From Clostridiaceae bacterium (lineage in GTDB: Bacteria > Bacillota > Clostridia > Oscillospirales > Acutalibacteraceae): DNA of 20,252 nt. Below the pieces are notes generated by a model, which saw nothing but the letters and a program-made list of their open reading frames with translations, did no database searches and was not told the origin of the DNA. Location: contig JAEDGF010000033.1 of the NCBI GenBank assembly GCA_016297645.1, positions 1 through 20,252 on the forward strand, in the 5' to 3' direction. Of this stretch, positions 1-7,390 are shown one piece after another (position 1 is the stretch's first letter; every line of letters starts with the position of its first letter). The position numbers and the translations under genes were made by a program.

Positions 1-8
1 TCTGCCGT

Positions 9-50
9 AAAAAACTTCAAGCCCCTCGCCGCTTGCGCGGTGAGGGGCTT
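9..50 (-). terminator. intrinsic terminator of the LRR-dockerin gene
   Basis: An inverted repeat at 19-32 and 37-50 can form a 14-bp stem (one G-T pair) around a 4-base loop (GCAA on the minus strand). It is followed on the minus strand by a run of six T (plus-strand A run 9-14). It lies 28 bases past the stop codon of the minus-strand LRR gene. The plus strand also has a short T run after the stem, so it could stop transcripts from both sides. Confidence 0.9.
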
Positions 51-77
51 TTGTGTCTGTCAGATTATTCGGAAAAA

Positions 78-2171
78 TCAGAATGTAAAATCCGAATAAG
101 CGATAGTGTCGTGACGGGTGAAGGTTGCATCGCCGACCTTGAAGAACTTGCCGGAGATATCAATACCGTCCATTCTGCCGTCAATGGAGAACTTGTAGTT
201 TACGCCGAGTTCAACGGAGGAAAGCTTGAAGGTTTCTCTGTCGAAGGTTGCCTTTACGGTAGGCTCGGTGTAATCAAGAGAATAATATCTTACACAGGGG
301 GTAGTGCGCTTATCATTATCAGGAACCCAATTCTGGAACCAATTCTTTCCGAAACCGTCTTTGCTGTTATAGAAAGCATTGTAGAAATCAGTACCGCTTA
401 CAACGGGCATAACCTTATTGATTTCGTTTGCAGCTTCGGTGTAAGTGTCGTTATCGAAAGTGAGCTTTGCATCGTTGACATCTTTAAGAACGATGGTAAC
501 AACATAGTTGTCATTCTCGTCAACAGAGCAATAAGCGTTCTTAACAGTCTTTGTGCTGATAAGCGAGCAATAGGTAAGGTTGTCGATAGCAGCCTGAGTA
601 TCCGGCTCAAACTTAGCGGAGGTGTTGACAGCTCCGGTGTTTACGAGTTTGAGAAGGCGGTTCTTGTGCTGAGCGTTAACATTCTTATCCGTTACCTTGG
701 AGCTTACGGTCTTGGTGTAGCCTGCGTTGTATCTTGCAACGGTCTTTACAGCCTTGGTGTAAGCTTGAAGGATTTCGAAATCGGTTGTGGGCATGAGAAG
801 AAGGTCTTTTGCAGTATAATTTTCAAGGTTAACCGCAAGTCTGAGGATGGTTCTTGCATCATCAACAGTGACCTTGCCGTCGCCGTTTATATCGGCAGCA
901 CCGAAAGTGCTGTCGTCAGCGAGATCGAGCTTAACTGCAATACGAAGAGCAAGTCTTGCATCGTTGACATCAACCTTGCTGTCGCCGTTTACATCTGCGG
1001 GATTCTTGCATACGGAAACGAGGTAGCCGGCCTTTTTGAGTTCATCGATAACAGCTGTGCCTGCATACGCATAAAGTCTGGGAGAATAATACTTGCCGTT
1101 GTCAAGCTGAGCAAGAGCGAAGCAGTTCTCACCGAACTTCTTAACGGAAGCGGGAACGGTTATGGACGAGATAACGAAAGTATAGCCGTCTTCGCTGATG
1201 AGGTAGTTACCGAGGAAAGCATCGTCGGCGATCTCGGTAATGGTGTTGGGGATTCTTACATAGGCTTTTGCGTTATCGCCTTTATACTTGACGAGGATAG
1301 TACCGACGGTGAAGAATTCACCCTCGAAATCGTCAAAGTAAGGAGTGTTTTCGAATGCGGCAGCACCTACCGTGGTGATCTCGCCGTAGTCGGAGTAAAC
1401 GACCTCTTTAAGAGCGGAGCAGTTTTTGAAGGCTTCTTTACCGATGGTATTAACATACTTCGAAATAACTATTTTCTCGATATTGCCGTTGCCCATGAAT
1501 GCGCCGGCGCCGATCACGGTAACATTGAGAGGAATAGTCTTTTCGGTGTCGGTGCCCTTGTAAGCAACAAGAGTAGTACCGAGCATGATGTAGTCGGGCT
1601 GTTTGTCATTGACCCATGTCATGAACCATTTCGTTGTTTCGAGAGCGCTTCTGGAAGTAAGGATCTTAGCGTCCTCGTTAACGGAAATGTTTCCGAGAGA
1701 TGCGCAGTCCGCAAAGACCTCGTCGTTGAGAGTAACATCACCTTCGAAGGTAACGCTTTCAAGAGCGGGGCAGTTTGCGAAGGCTCTGTTTTCAAGAACG
1801 ATGTCGCCCTTGAAGGTAACGCTTGTGAGATTGGGCAGACCTTCGAAAGCCGAAGGACCGACATTCTTGATGTTCGCGGGAACGATAACGGAAACGATCT
1901 GATTGAGCACGGATGAAGTATCGCCGTCATACATAAAGGCTTCTTCATCAACGCTTACATATGTTTCGCCGTCATCGGGCTGCTGAACGGGAAGAGTAAG
2001 CACGCCGTCTTCGCCTATGTCGTCGACAAGAAGACCGGCAACAGCGTAGCTTCCGTCCTCATTTGTGCTGTAATCGAAGTCTGCGTCTGCCGCAAACGCA
2101 ACAGCTGCACACGAAACGACCATAAGAACTGCAAGCACAACGGAAAGAAGCTTTTTTGATACTGATTTCAT
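78..2171 (-). CDS. secreted BspA-like leucine-rich-repeat protein with type I dockerin
   Basis: Predicted secreted 697-residue protein. Residues 1-27 form a signal peptide (MKSVSKK, hydrophobic core, cut after AFA). Residues ~90-360 hold LRR_5/BspA-type repeats with the usual pattern (for example VGPSAFEGLPNLTSVTF and IGAGAFMGNGNIEKIVI). Residues ~392-450 form a dockerin with two calcium-loop repeats, DVNGDSKVDVNDA and DINGDGKVTVDDA. The last ~245 residues match no family I recognise. The start at 2171 is chosen over an upstream in-frame ATG at 2273 because it gives a clean signal peptide, has AGGAGG at 2181-2186, and lies downstream of a consensus promoter. A dockerin normally plugs into a cohesin on a scaffoldin or cell-surface protein; LRR_5 repeats usually mediate binding to host or polymer surfaces. 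An adhesive or binding role on a cohesin scaffold is inference. No catalytic domain was seen. Confidence 0.9.
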   Translation of the reverse strand: MKSVSKKLLSVVLAVLMVVSCAAVAFAADADFDYSTNEDGSYAVAGLLVDDIGEDGVLTLPVQQPDDGETYVSVDEEAFMYDGDTSSVLNQIVSVIVPANIKNVGPSAFEGLPNLTSVTFKGDIVLENRAFANCPALESVTFEGDVTLNDEVFADCASLGNISVNEDAKILTSRSALETTKWFMTWVNDKQPDYIMLGTTLVAYKGTDTEKTIPLNVTVIGAGAFMGNGNIEKIVISKYVNTIGKEAFKNCSALKEVVYSDYGEITTVGAAAFENTPYFDDFEGEFFTVGTILVKYKGDNAKAYVRIPNTITEIADDAFLGNYLISEDGYTFVISSITVPASVKKFGENCFALAQLDNGKYYSPRLYAYAGTAVIDELKKAGYLVSVCKNPADVNGDSKVDVNDARLALRIAVKLDLADDSTFGAADINGDGKVTVDDARTILRLAVNLENYTAKDLLLMPTTDFEILQAYTKAVKTVARYNAGYTKTVSSKVTDKNVNAQHKNRLLKLVNTGAVNTSAKFEPDTQAAIDNLTYCSLISTKTVKNAYCSVDENDNYVVTIVLKDVNDAKLTFDNDTYTEAANEINKVMPVVSGTDFYNAFYNSKDGFGKNWFQNWVPDNDKRTTPCVRYYSLDYTEPTVKATFDRETFKLSSVELGVNYKFSIDGRMDGIDISGKFFKVGDATFTRHDTIAYSDFTF

Positions 2172-2244
2172 AAAAATTTTCCTCCTGTTTTTTCGATAAC
2201 AAAATATCATTCGATAACTATACAATGATACTATGTACCATTTG

Positions 2245-2273
2245 ATTATAGCGCAAGCTATCCGACATGTCAA
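2245..2273 (-). promoter_or_regulatory. consensus sigma-A promoter of the LRR-dockerin gene
   Basis: Read on the minus strand: TTGACA (2268-2273), a 17-base spacer, TATAAT (2245-2250). Both boxes match the consensus exactly. Transcription would begin near 2238, giving a leader of about 66 bases. That leader contains the 9-base direct repeat GTTATCGAA twice (plus-strand copies at 2192-2200 and 2210-2218), a possible regulatory site. Confidence 0.9.
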
Positions 2274-2319
2274 CCGAAAATGTAAAATTTCCTTTCATTA
2301 TATTGTCGAAAACAGAAAA

Positions 2320-3684
2320 TTATCCCAACACTCCTGCAAGTTTTGTGACCTGACCCGAAGCGCGCGTCATGGAAATGTTGTTGCAGTAGAGTACATCCAC
2401 ATTTCCGCCGCATGCGTTTTTAGCGGTATCGACGAGCGAATTGAGTGTTCCGGTGTAGTATCTGTAATCGACTACATATACATACTTATAATGGTATGTA
2501 AAGAGAGGAGCTATGGCGTTTCCGAAAGACTCCTTGACGAGTATCAGCGCGTCACCGCCTGTCATGTCGGTGTTTTCGATAACGGTAAAGGGGTTGTCGC
2601 CGTAAATAAATGCACTGTATTTATACGCCGGCTTATTGGTAGTCGCGTTGTAAATCATGGGCGTTACAAAGGAATTGCCGGAGCGTTCGGTGACGGTCAT
2701 TTTTGTATTACAGGGCGGAGTATAGGTGTCCACGACATCGGGAGTGCCGCCGAGAGCGGGGTCCTTTCCGGAGTCGTTATAAAAGCTGCCGAGGAAGTTG
2801 TCGAACGACCGGACGGTATAGGACGAAAGCGGAAGCGCCTGAATGCCTTTGACCTCGCAGAAGCGTACATATGCGTAGTACGCACCGAGTCCCGTCCAGT
2901 GGTGGTCGGCCCTGAAATAGATGTACTCATCCTTATGCGCCTTCATGGTATCGAAAATTTCGACGCGGCGGACATTCTGATTCATCGAGCCTTCCATGTA
3001 TTCTATCGCCTTTTTCTGGTCGGACACATTTACTTTTTTCCTGACGCGCGCGTCGAGCGTGATATCAATTGATGTGGGGATTATCATGCTGTAAACGGAC
3101 GCTCTGCCGCCGAGCTTGTTCCCTGCCGCATTGACAGCTGCTATGTAGGCATCGGCTGCCGCCTGATTGAAGTTGTAGTATTCGTAACCGGCGTTGCCCG
3201 CGACAAGAATCGAATCGAACTTCTGTACGAGTCCGTCGTATTCTCCCTGAGGCTCGGTTTCGGGCGCGGCGGTGGAGGAGTCGGGCTGAGCGGTAGTTCC
3301 CGAAGAAATATCTGACACGCCGGGGGCTTCCGTAACGGGCGCGGTGTTGGGCGTATCGGGAATGTCGTCGCCCGCCTTTGCCTCGTTGAAGCCTTTAAGC
3401 ACGGTTGCGGTGCCGAGAAGGTGCTGAATTTTGGAGTTCAGCTCGACGAGAGAATCGCGAAACGGCACGGTATCGGAAAACCATGAGCTTATCCCCGAAA
3501 AATACTCTCCGCTGAAAAGCGAGGAAAAGCTGAACTCGGGGAACCGAGCAAGCGGACGCTTCTCGGCTTCGCTCACCTTCGGACGCAAGGGAAGAATAAA
3601 CGCGCCGAAGGTAAGTGCAAGAACGAGCGTACCCGTTATGACTATTCTTGCTGTTTTTCTGTTTTTTCCGTTTTTGTTTTTCAT
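2320..3684 (-). CDS. DHHW-family membrane-anchored protein (AlgX/AlgJ-like acyltransferase partner)
   Basis: 454-residue protein with a single N-terminal membrane segment (~12-32) and the rest outside the cell. A Thr/Pro/Ser/Ala-rich linker at ~103-148 separates a membrane-proximal part from the C-terminal domain. The domain carries the family-naming motif RADHHW (D260-H261-H262-W263) and a later KESFGNA motif (~384-390; S386). In the SGNH-like AlgJ/AlgX group, such Ser, Asp and His residues transfer acetyl groups to polysaccharide. It lies 32 bases downstream of the MBOAT gene in the same direction, the usual pairing: the MBOAT protein moves the acyl group across the membrane and this protein passes it to the polymer. 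The substrate polymer cannot be told from the sequence. I saw no clear terminator after the gene, so some read-through into the LRR gene is possible. Confidence 0.85.
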   Translation of the reverse strand: MKNKNGKNRKTARIVITGTLVLALTFGAFILPLRPKVSEAEKRPLARFPEFSFSSLFSGEYFSGISSWFSDTVPFRDSLVELNSKIQHLLGTATVLKGFNEAKAGDDIPDTPNTAPVTEAPGVSDISSGTTAQPDSSTAAPETEPQGEYDGLVQKFDSILVAGNAGYEYYNFNQAAADAYIAAVNAAGNKLGGRASVYSMIIPTSIDITLDARVRKKVNVSDQKKAIEYMEGSMNQNVRRVEIFDTMKAHKDEYIYFRADHHWTGLGAYYAYVRFCEVKGIQALPLSSYTVRSFDNFLGSFYNDSGKDPALGGTPDVVDTYTPPCNTKMTVTERSGNSFVTPMIYNATTNKPAYKYSAFIYGDNPFTVIENTDMTGGDALILVKESFGNAIAPLFTYHYKYVYVVDYRYYTGTLNSLVDTAKNACGGNVDVLYCNNISMTRASGQVTKLAGVLG

Positions 3685-3716
3685 TGCAGTATATCTCCGA
3701 AAAAATGAAACTATTA

Positions 3717-5186
3717 TCAGAATTGGTAGTAGAGGAACGGATTGTAGGAGTCACCGACAAGCGACAGACAGGAGATGACGAACATAAACGCCGGTATCAC
3801 CGCGTCCCATACCGTCGTGACCGTTTTGAGAGCGGGCGTGTATACCGACTTCTTTTTCAGCAGCGCGCCGATGTTCTTTGCAAGCGGAGTGCAGGCAAGA
3901 ACGGCGATGATGAAGAAGAACAGATAGCTCAGAGCAAACGAACGCGATTCGAAGGTGGAAAACGAATTTCCGTTAAGGCAGAACATTCCTTTAAGCACCG
4001 TTTTCACAAGGGACAGGTCGGTGAACTTGAAGAATATCCAGCCGAAGTAAACTGCCGTCAGCGTGGCGGCAATGCCGAGTCCGCGGTGCTTTTCGTAGAA
4101 TTTGAGAAGAATCAGCTTTTCGAGAACGAGCAGGACGAAGAAGTAAAGTCCCCACAAAACGAAGTTCCAGCTTGCGCCGTGCCAAAGACCGGTGAGCGCC
4201 CACACGACAAACATATTGAATATCTGCCGAGCCTTGCCCTTGCGGTTGCCGCCGAGAGGAATATAAACATAATCGCGGAAGAATGTGCCGAGCGACATAT
4301 GCCAGCGCCGCCAGAAATCGGTGACGGACGAAGCGACATAGGGGTAGTTGAAGTTCTCTTTATAATGGAAGCCACAGATAAGTCCCATGCCGATCGCCAT
4401 ATCGGAATAGGCGGAGAAATCGAGGTAAATTTGAAGCATGAAAAACGCCATGCCCATCCACAGGGTAAGCGCAGAGCGCCCCGAGAGAGCGCTGATATTC
4501 GCGGCAAGGTGCGAGGCGTTCCCTATTTCCGCGTCCGTTATGAGAAGCGCATCGACAACGGCGCCGCAGGCGTTTGCAAGCACCGCCTTTTTCGCAAGTC
4601 CGAAGCAGAATCTGCCGATTCCGTTATAAATGCCGTCAAGCGTACTATACCTTTCGGTAAGCTCGTTTTCGACATCACCGTAGCGGACGATGGGACCGGC
4701 AACGCACTGATGAAACAGCCCCGCATAGAGCAGAACCTTCCAAAATGACTTCTGTGCAGGCACTTCTCCGCGATAGACATCGACCACATAGGTGAGCAGC
4801 TGGAATGTGTAGAACGATATACCGATGGGAAGCGCGACTTGGGGAACGGGGATAGCCTCATGCCCGATAAGTCCGTTTATATTCTCGACAATAAAGCCTA
4901 TGTACTTGAAGTAACCGATAGCACCTATACACACGACAGCCGCGCCCGCCATTGCCGCCTTGCGTGCCGCATCGCTGCCGGCGTTGTCGATAAGGCGCGA
5001 GAAGAACCAGCAGGAAAACGACATCGCGAGAAGCAGGAGGACATAGACAGGCTCCCCCCACGCGTAGAACACGAGGGAGAACAGCAGCAGAATTATGTTG
5101 CGCGTTTTTATCGTTTTTGCACAAAAATAACATATTAAATTTGCCGGAAGGAACGCCAACAGAAAAACAAGTCCCGAAAATACCAT
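3717..5186 (-). CDS. MBOAT-family membrane O-acyltransferase (AlgI/DltB-like)
   Basis: 489-residue polytopic membrane protein with about ten or more hydrophobic segments and the usual AlgI/DltB length. Conserved features in order: YAWGEPVY (~41-48), a P(I/L)GISFYTFQ motif (~120-129), FHQCVAGPIVRY (~158-169), LDFSAYSDMAIG (~255-266), YPYVASSVTDFWRRWHMSLG (~281-300, H296) and LTGLWHGASWNFVLWG (~331-346), with the family's catalytic histidine at H336. It is expected to take an acyl group, often acetyl, from a cytoplasmic donor and hand it across the membrane for polymer modification. It is the first gene of a minus-strand unit with the DHHW gene. The ribosome site is weak (AAAGGCG about 10 bases before the ATG). 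The target could be an exopolysaccharide, a teichoic acid or another wall polymer. Confidence 0.92.
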   Translation of the reverse strand: MVFSGLVFLLAFLPANLICYFCAKTIKTRNIILLLFSLVFYAWGEPVYVLLLLAMSFSCWFFSRLIDNAGSDAARKAAMAGAAVVCIGAIGYFKYIGFIVENINGLIGHEAIPVPQVALPIGISFYTFQLLTYVVDVYRGEVPAQKSFWKVLLYAGLFHQCVAGPIVRYGDVENELTERYSTLDGIYNGIGRFCFGLAKKAVLANACGAVVDALLITDAEIGNASHLAANISALSGRSALTLWMGMAFFMLQIYLDFSAYSDMAIGMGLICGFHYKENFNYPYVASSVTDFWRRWHMSLGTFFRDYVYIPLGGNRKGKARQIFNMFVVWALTGLWHGASWNFVLWGLYFFVLLVLEKLILLKFYEKHRGLGIAATLTAVYFGWIFFKFTDLSLVKTVLKGMFCLNGNSFSTFESRSFALSYLFFFIIAVLACTPLAKNIGALLKKKSVYTPALKTVTTVWDAVIPAFMFVISCLSLVGDSYNPFLYYQF

Positions 5187-5228
5187 ATTACGCTTCGCCT
5201 TTATTTAAATTATGTTTTGTTTTCAGTA

Positions 5229-5258
5229 ATTATACTTCTTCGGACAGGGTAAAAGCAA
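5229..5258 (-). promoter_or_regulatory. likely promoter of the MBOAT-DHHW unit
   Basis: Minus strand: TTGCTT (5253-5258), an 18-base spacer, TATAAT (5229-5234). The -10 box is exact and the -35 box matches at four of six positions. It lies about 43 bases upstream of the MBOAT start, diverging from the ABC-exporter promoter. Confidence 0.65.
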
Positions 5259-5355
5259 GCACAAGGTTGTTAATTTTTATTTTCGTATACTTGCACAAAC
5301 AACAGCCCGAAAAAAGCGCTTCTTTTCTACCACACTTCCCGGCGGAAATTTTCTA

Positions 5356-5384
5356 TTGTTTTTTCTTCGCCGCCGTGTTAATAT
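5356..5384 (+). promoter_or_regulatory. probable promoter of the ABC exporter operon
   Basis: TTGTTT (5356-5361), a 17-base spacer, TAATAT (5379-5384), followed by AAAG. The -10 region is identical over TAATATAAAG to that of the thiT promoter at 14070-14079. It lies 53 bases before the ATG at 5438. Moderate match, not exclusive. Confidence 0.5.
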
Positions 5385-5437
5385 AAAGTGATATTATTTT
5401 GCCTGTACGGGCAGTTGTTTTTCCGGAGGGAAGATTG

Positions 5438-7390
5438 ATGAAAAAGGTCCTGAGCCTGTTAAAGCCCCATGTGCCTACTCTTATTTTTTCGATAATTTTC
5501 GCGACCGTAAACACCGTTTTGCAGCTTCTTCTGCCGGTATACACGCGCGATATGCTGTCGGAGGGCGTTCTCAAATCCGATATGCACAAAATAATTCAGA
5601 TATCGCTTATAATGCTCGCTTTCTCCGTCGCGAGTATCATCACTTCGATTCTGAACACATACTTTTCGACAAAGACCTCGGTCGGATACGCAATTTCGCT
5701 CAGGACTTACATTTTTGAAAAGGTAAGCCGTCTGTCGCAGAGTGATATCGACAAAATAGGAGTCGCATCGCTCGTTACGCGTACCACCAACGATGTCCGT
5801 CAGGTGCATGATGTCGTTCTCGGCACGCTGAAATCGCTCGTTCCCCTCCCGATAATGCTCATAGGCGGACTTTTCATGATATTCAAGACGAATGCCTCCC
5901 TTGCAAAAAAAGCGCTGTGGTGCATTCCGGTGATAGCGGTACTCGCGGTGGCGGTCATAGCCGTTGTCATTCCCATCTACTCGAAAATACAAAAGCTCGT
6001 CGATAAAATAAACCAGATAATGCGCGAAAAGATAAGCGGTATAAGAGTTATCCGTGCCTTCAACCGCACCGAATACGAGGACAAGCGTTTCGCGGAAACA
6101 AATAAGACCCTCACCGATATTTCGCTGAAAGCCGCCCGTATCATGGCTGTCATCACTCCGTTTTTGTCGGCGGCGCTCTATGTTTTTCTGTGCGTGATAG
6201 TCTTTTTGTGCGTGAATGACGCAAACTCGCTCGACCCCAAGCTCGACTACGAAGCGATAAACGCAACGATACCCAATATGTATCAGTTCATTACATACTT
6301 TTCACTCGTTTTAAGCTCCGTCACCTCCGTCGTCGGCATCGTCATTTCCATTCCGCGCGCGTCCATTTCAGGAAGAAGAATCAAAGAGATAATGGATGCG
6401 GTTTCCGACATAAAAGAACCGGAGAATCCCGTCGCTCCCCTTCCCGAAAACAGAGGAACGGTCGAATTCAGAAATGTCGGCTTCAAATATAAGCCCGTTG
6501 AGCAAAAGAAAAAGAAAAAGCGTTTCGCGCCGCCCCCCAAGACTGCGGCAAACGCAAAAACGGGCGCAGAGGCTGCCGCTTCAAATAAGCCGGGCGAAGA
6601 AACGAAAGTCGCAGACGCTGCCGCAGACACAGCAAAAGCTCCGGAAAACACTCCCGCAGAGGTCAAAAAACCGGAAAAACCGTTTGAACTCAAAAATATA
6701 TCGTTTTTCTCAAAGCCCGGCGAGATAACCGCCATTATAGGCATAACCGGCTCGGGCAAAACAACGCTCATGAACCTTATACCCCGTCTTTACGATGTGA
6801 CCGAAGGCGAAGTCCTTGTCGCAGGCGTAAATGTTAAGGAAATAGGCGAAAAGGAGCTGCAAAAACGCATAGCGGTAGTCCCGCAGCAGGCGTACCTTTT
6901 CAGCGGCACGATAGCTGATAACATAAGATACGGCAAGCCCGACGCAACGGACGAAGAGATTTGGAAAGCGCTTGAAACGGCGCAGGCAAAGAGCTTCGTC
7001 GCCGCCATGCCGGACGGAATAAACAGCTTCGTTTCGCAGGCGGGCAAAAACTTCTCGGGCGGACAAAAGCAGCGTCTTGCCATAGCGAGAGCCGTTGTAA
7101 AGGGCGCGGAGATAATTCTGTTCGACGACTCCTTCTCGGCGCTTGACCTCGCAACGGACGCGCGTCTGAGAGCATCGCTCAAAGAGGATCTCACGGAAAC
7201 AAACCTTATTATAGTAGCGCAGCGCGTAGGCACGGTAATAAATGCCGACAGAATTGTAGTTCTCGACAACGGCGAGGTCGTAGGTCAGGGAACGCACAAG
7301 GAGCTTATAAACACCTGCGAAATTTACAGAGAGATAGTTGCGACACAGCTCTCGGAGGAAGCGGTAAAGGAGGCACAGGAGAATGAGTAA
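5438..7390 (+). CDS. heterodimeric ABC exporter, degenerate-site subunit
   Basis: 650-residue membrane/ATPase half-transporter: a six-helix exporter domain (~1-320) then a nucleotide-binding domain. Motifs: A-loop Tyr 351 in FKY, Walker A GITGSGKT (435-442), signature NFSGGQKQR (538-546), Walker B ILFDD (560-564), H-loop position AQR (594-596). The catalytic Glu after Walker B is replaced by Asp (D564) and the switch His by Gln (Q595). This is the degenerate-site pattern of TM287/288- and BmrCD-type heterodimers, so this half binds ATP but probably hydrolyses it poorly. About 60 residues rich in Lys, Ala, Pro and Glu (~353-412) sit between the A-loop and Walker A, which is unusual. The start at 5438 is set by GGAGGG at 5425-5430; the TTG at 5399 lacks a ribosome site. 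It overlaps the next gene by 8 bases. Substrate unknown (drug, lipid or peptide). Confidence 0.92.
   Translation: MKKVLSLLKPHVPTLIFSIIFATVNTVLQLLLPVYTRDMLSEGVLKSDMHKIIQISLIMLAFSVASIITSILNTYFSTKTSVGYAISLRTYIFEKVSRLSQSDIDKIGVASLVTRTTNDVRQVHDVVLGTLKSLVPLPIMLIGGLFMIFKTNASLAKKALWCIPVIAVLAVAVIAVVIPIYSKIQKLVDKINQIMREKISGIRVIRAFNRTEYEDKRFAETNKTLTDISLKAARIMAVITPFLSAALYVFLCVIVFLCVNDANSLDPKLDYEAINATIPNMYQFITYFSLVLSSVTSVVGIVISIPRASISGRRIKEIMDAVSDIKEPENPVAPLPENRGTVEFRNVGFKYKPVEQKKKKKRFAPPPKTAANAKTGAEAAASNKPGEETKVADAAADTAKAPENTPAEVKKPEKPFELKNISFFSKPGEITAIIGITGSGKTTLMNLIPRLYDVTEGEVLVAGVNVKEIGEKELQKRIAVVPQQAYLFSGTIADNIRYGKPDATDEEIWKALETAQAKSFVAAMPDGINSFVSQAGKNFSGGQKQRLAIARAVVKGAEIILFDDSFSALDLATDARLRASLKEDLTETNLIIVAQRVGTVINADRIVVLDNGEVVGQGTHKELINTCEIYREIVATQLSEEAVKEAQENE

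Noticed and set aside
33..1916. A 627-codon open frame on the plus strand opposite the LRR-dockerin gene
   Set aside because: It mirrors the minus-strand gene, which has a signal peptide, promoter, ribosome site, LRRs and dockerin. The plus-strand product has no recognisable domain and no ribosome site; it results from codon bias.
3648..4748. A 366-codon plus-strand frame opposite the MBOAT gene
   Set aside because: Charged, low-complexity shadow product; the minus strand carries all conserved MBOAT motifs.
5399..5437. TTG at 5399 as the start of the first ABC subunit
   Set aside because: It lies within a few bases of the predicted -10 region with no ribosome site, while ATG 5438 has GGAGGG 7 bases upstream.
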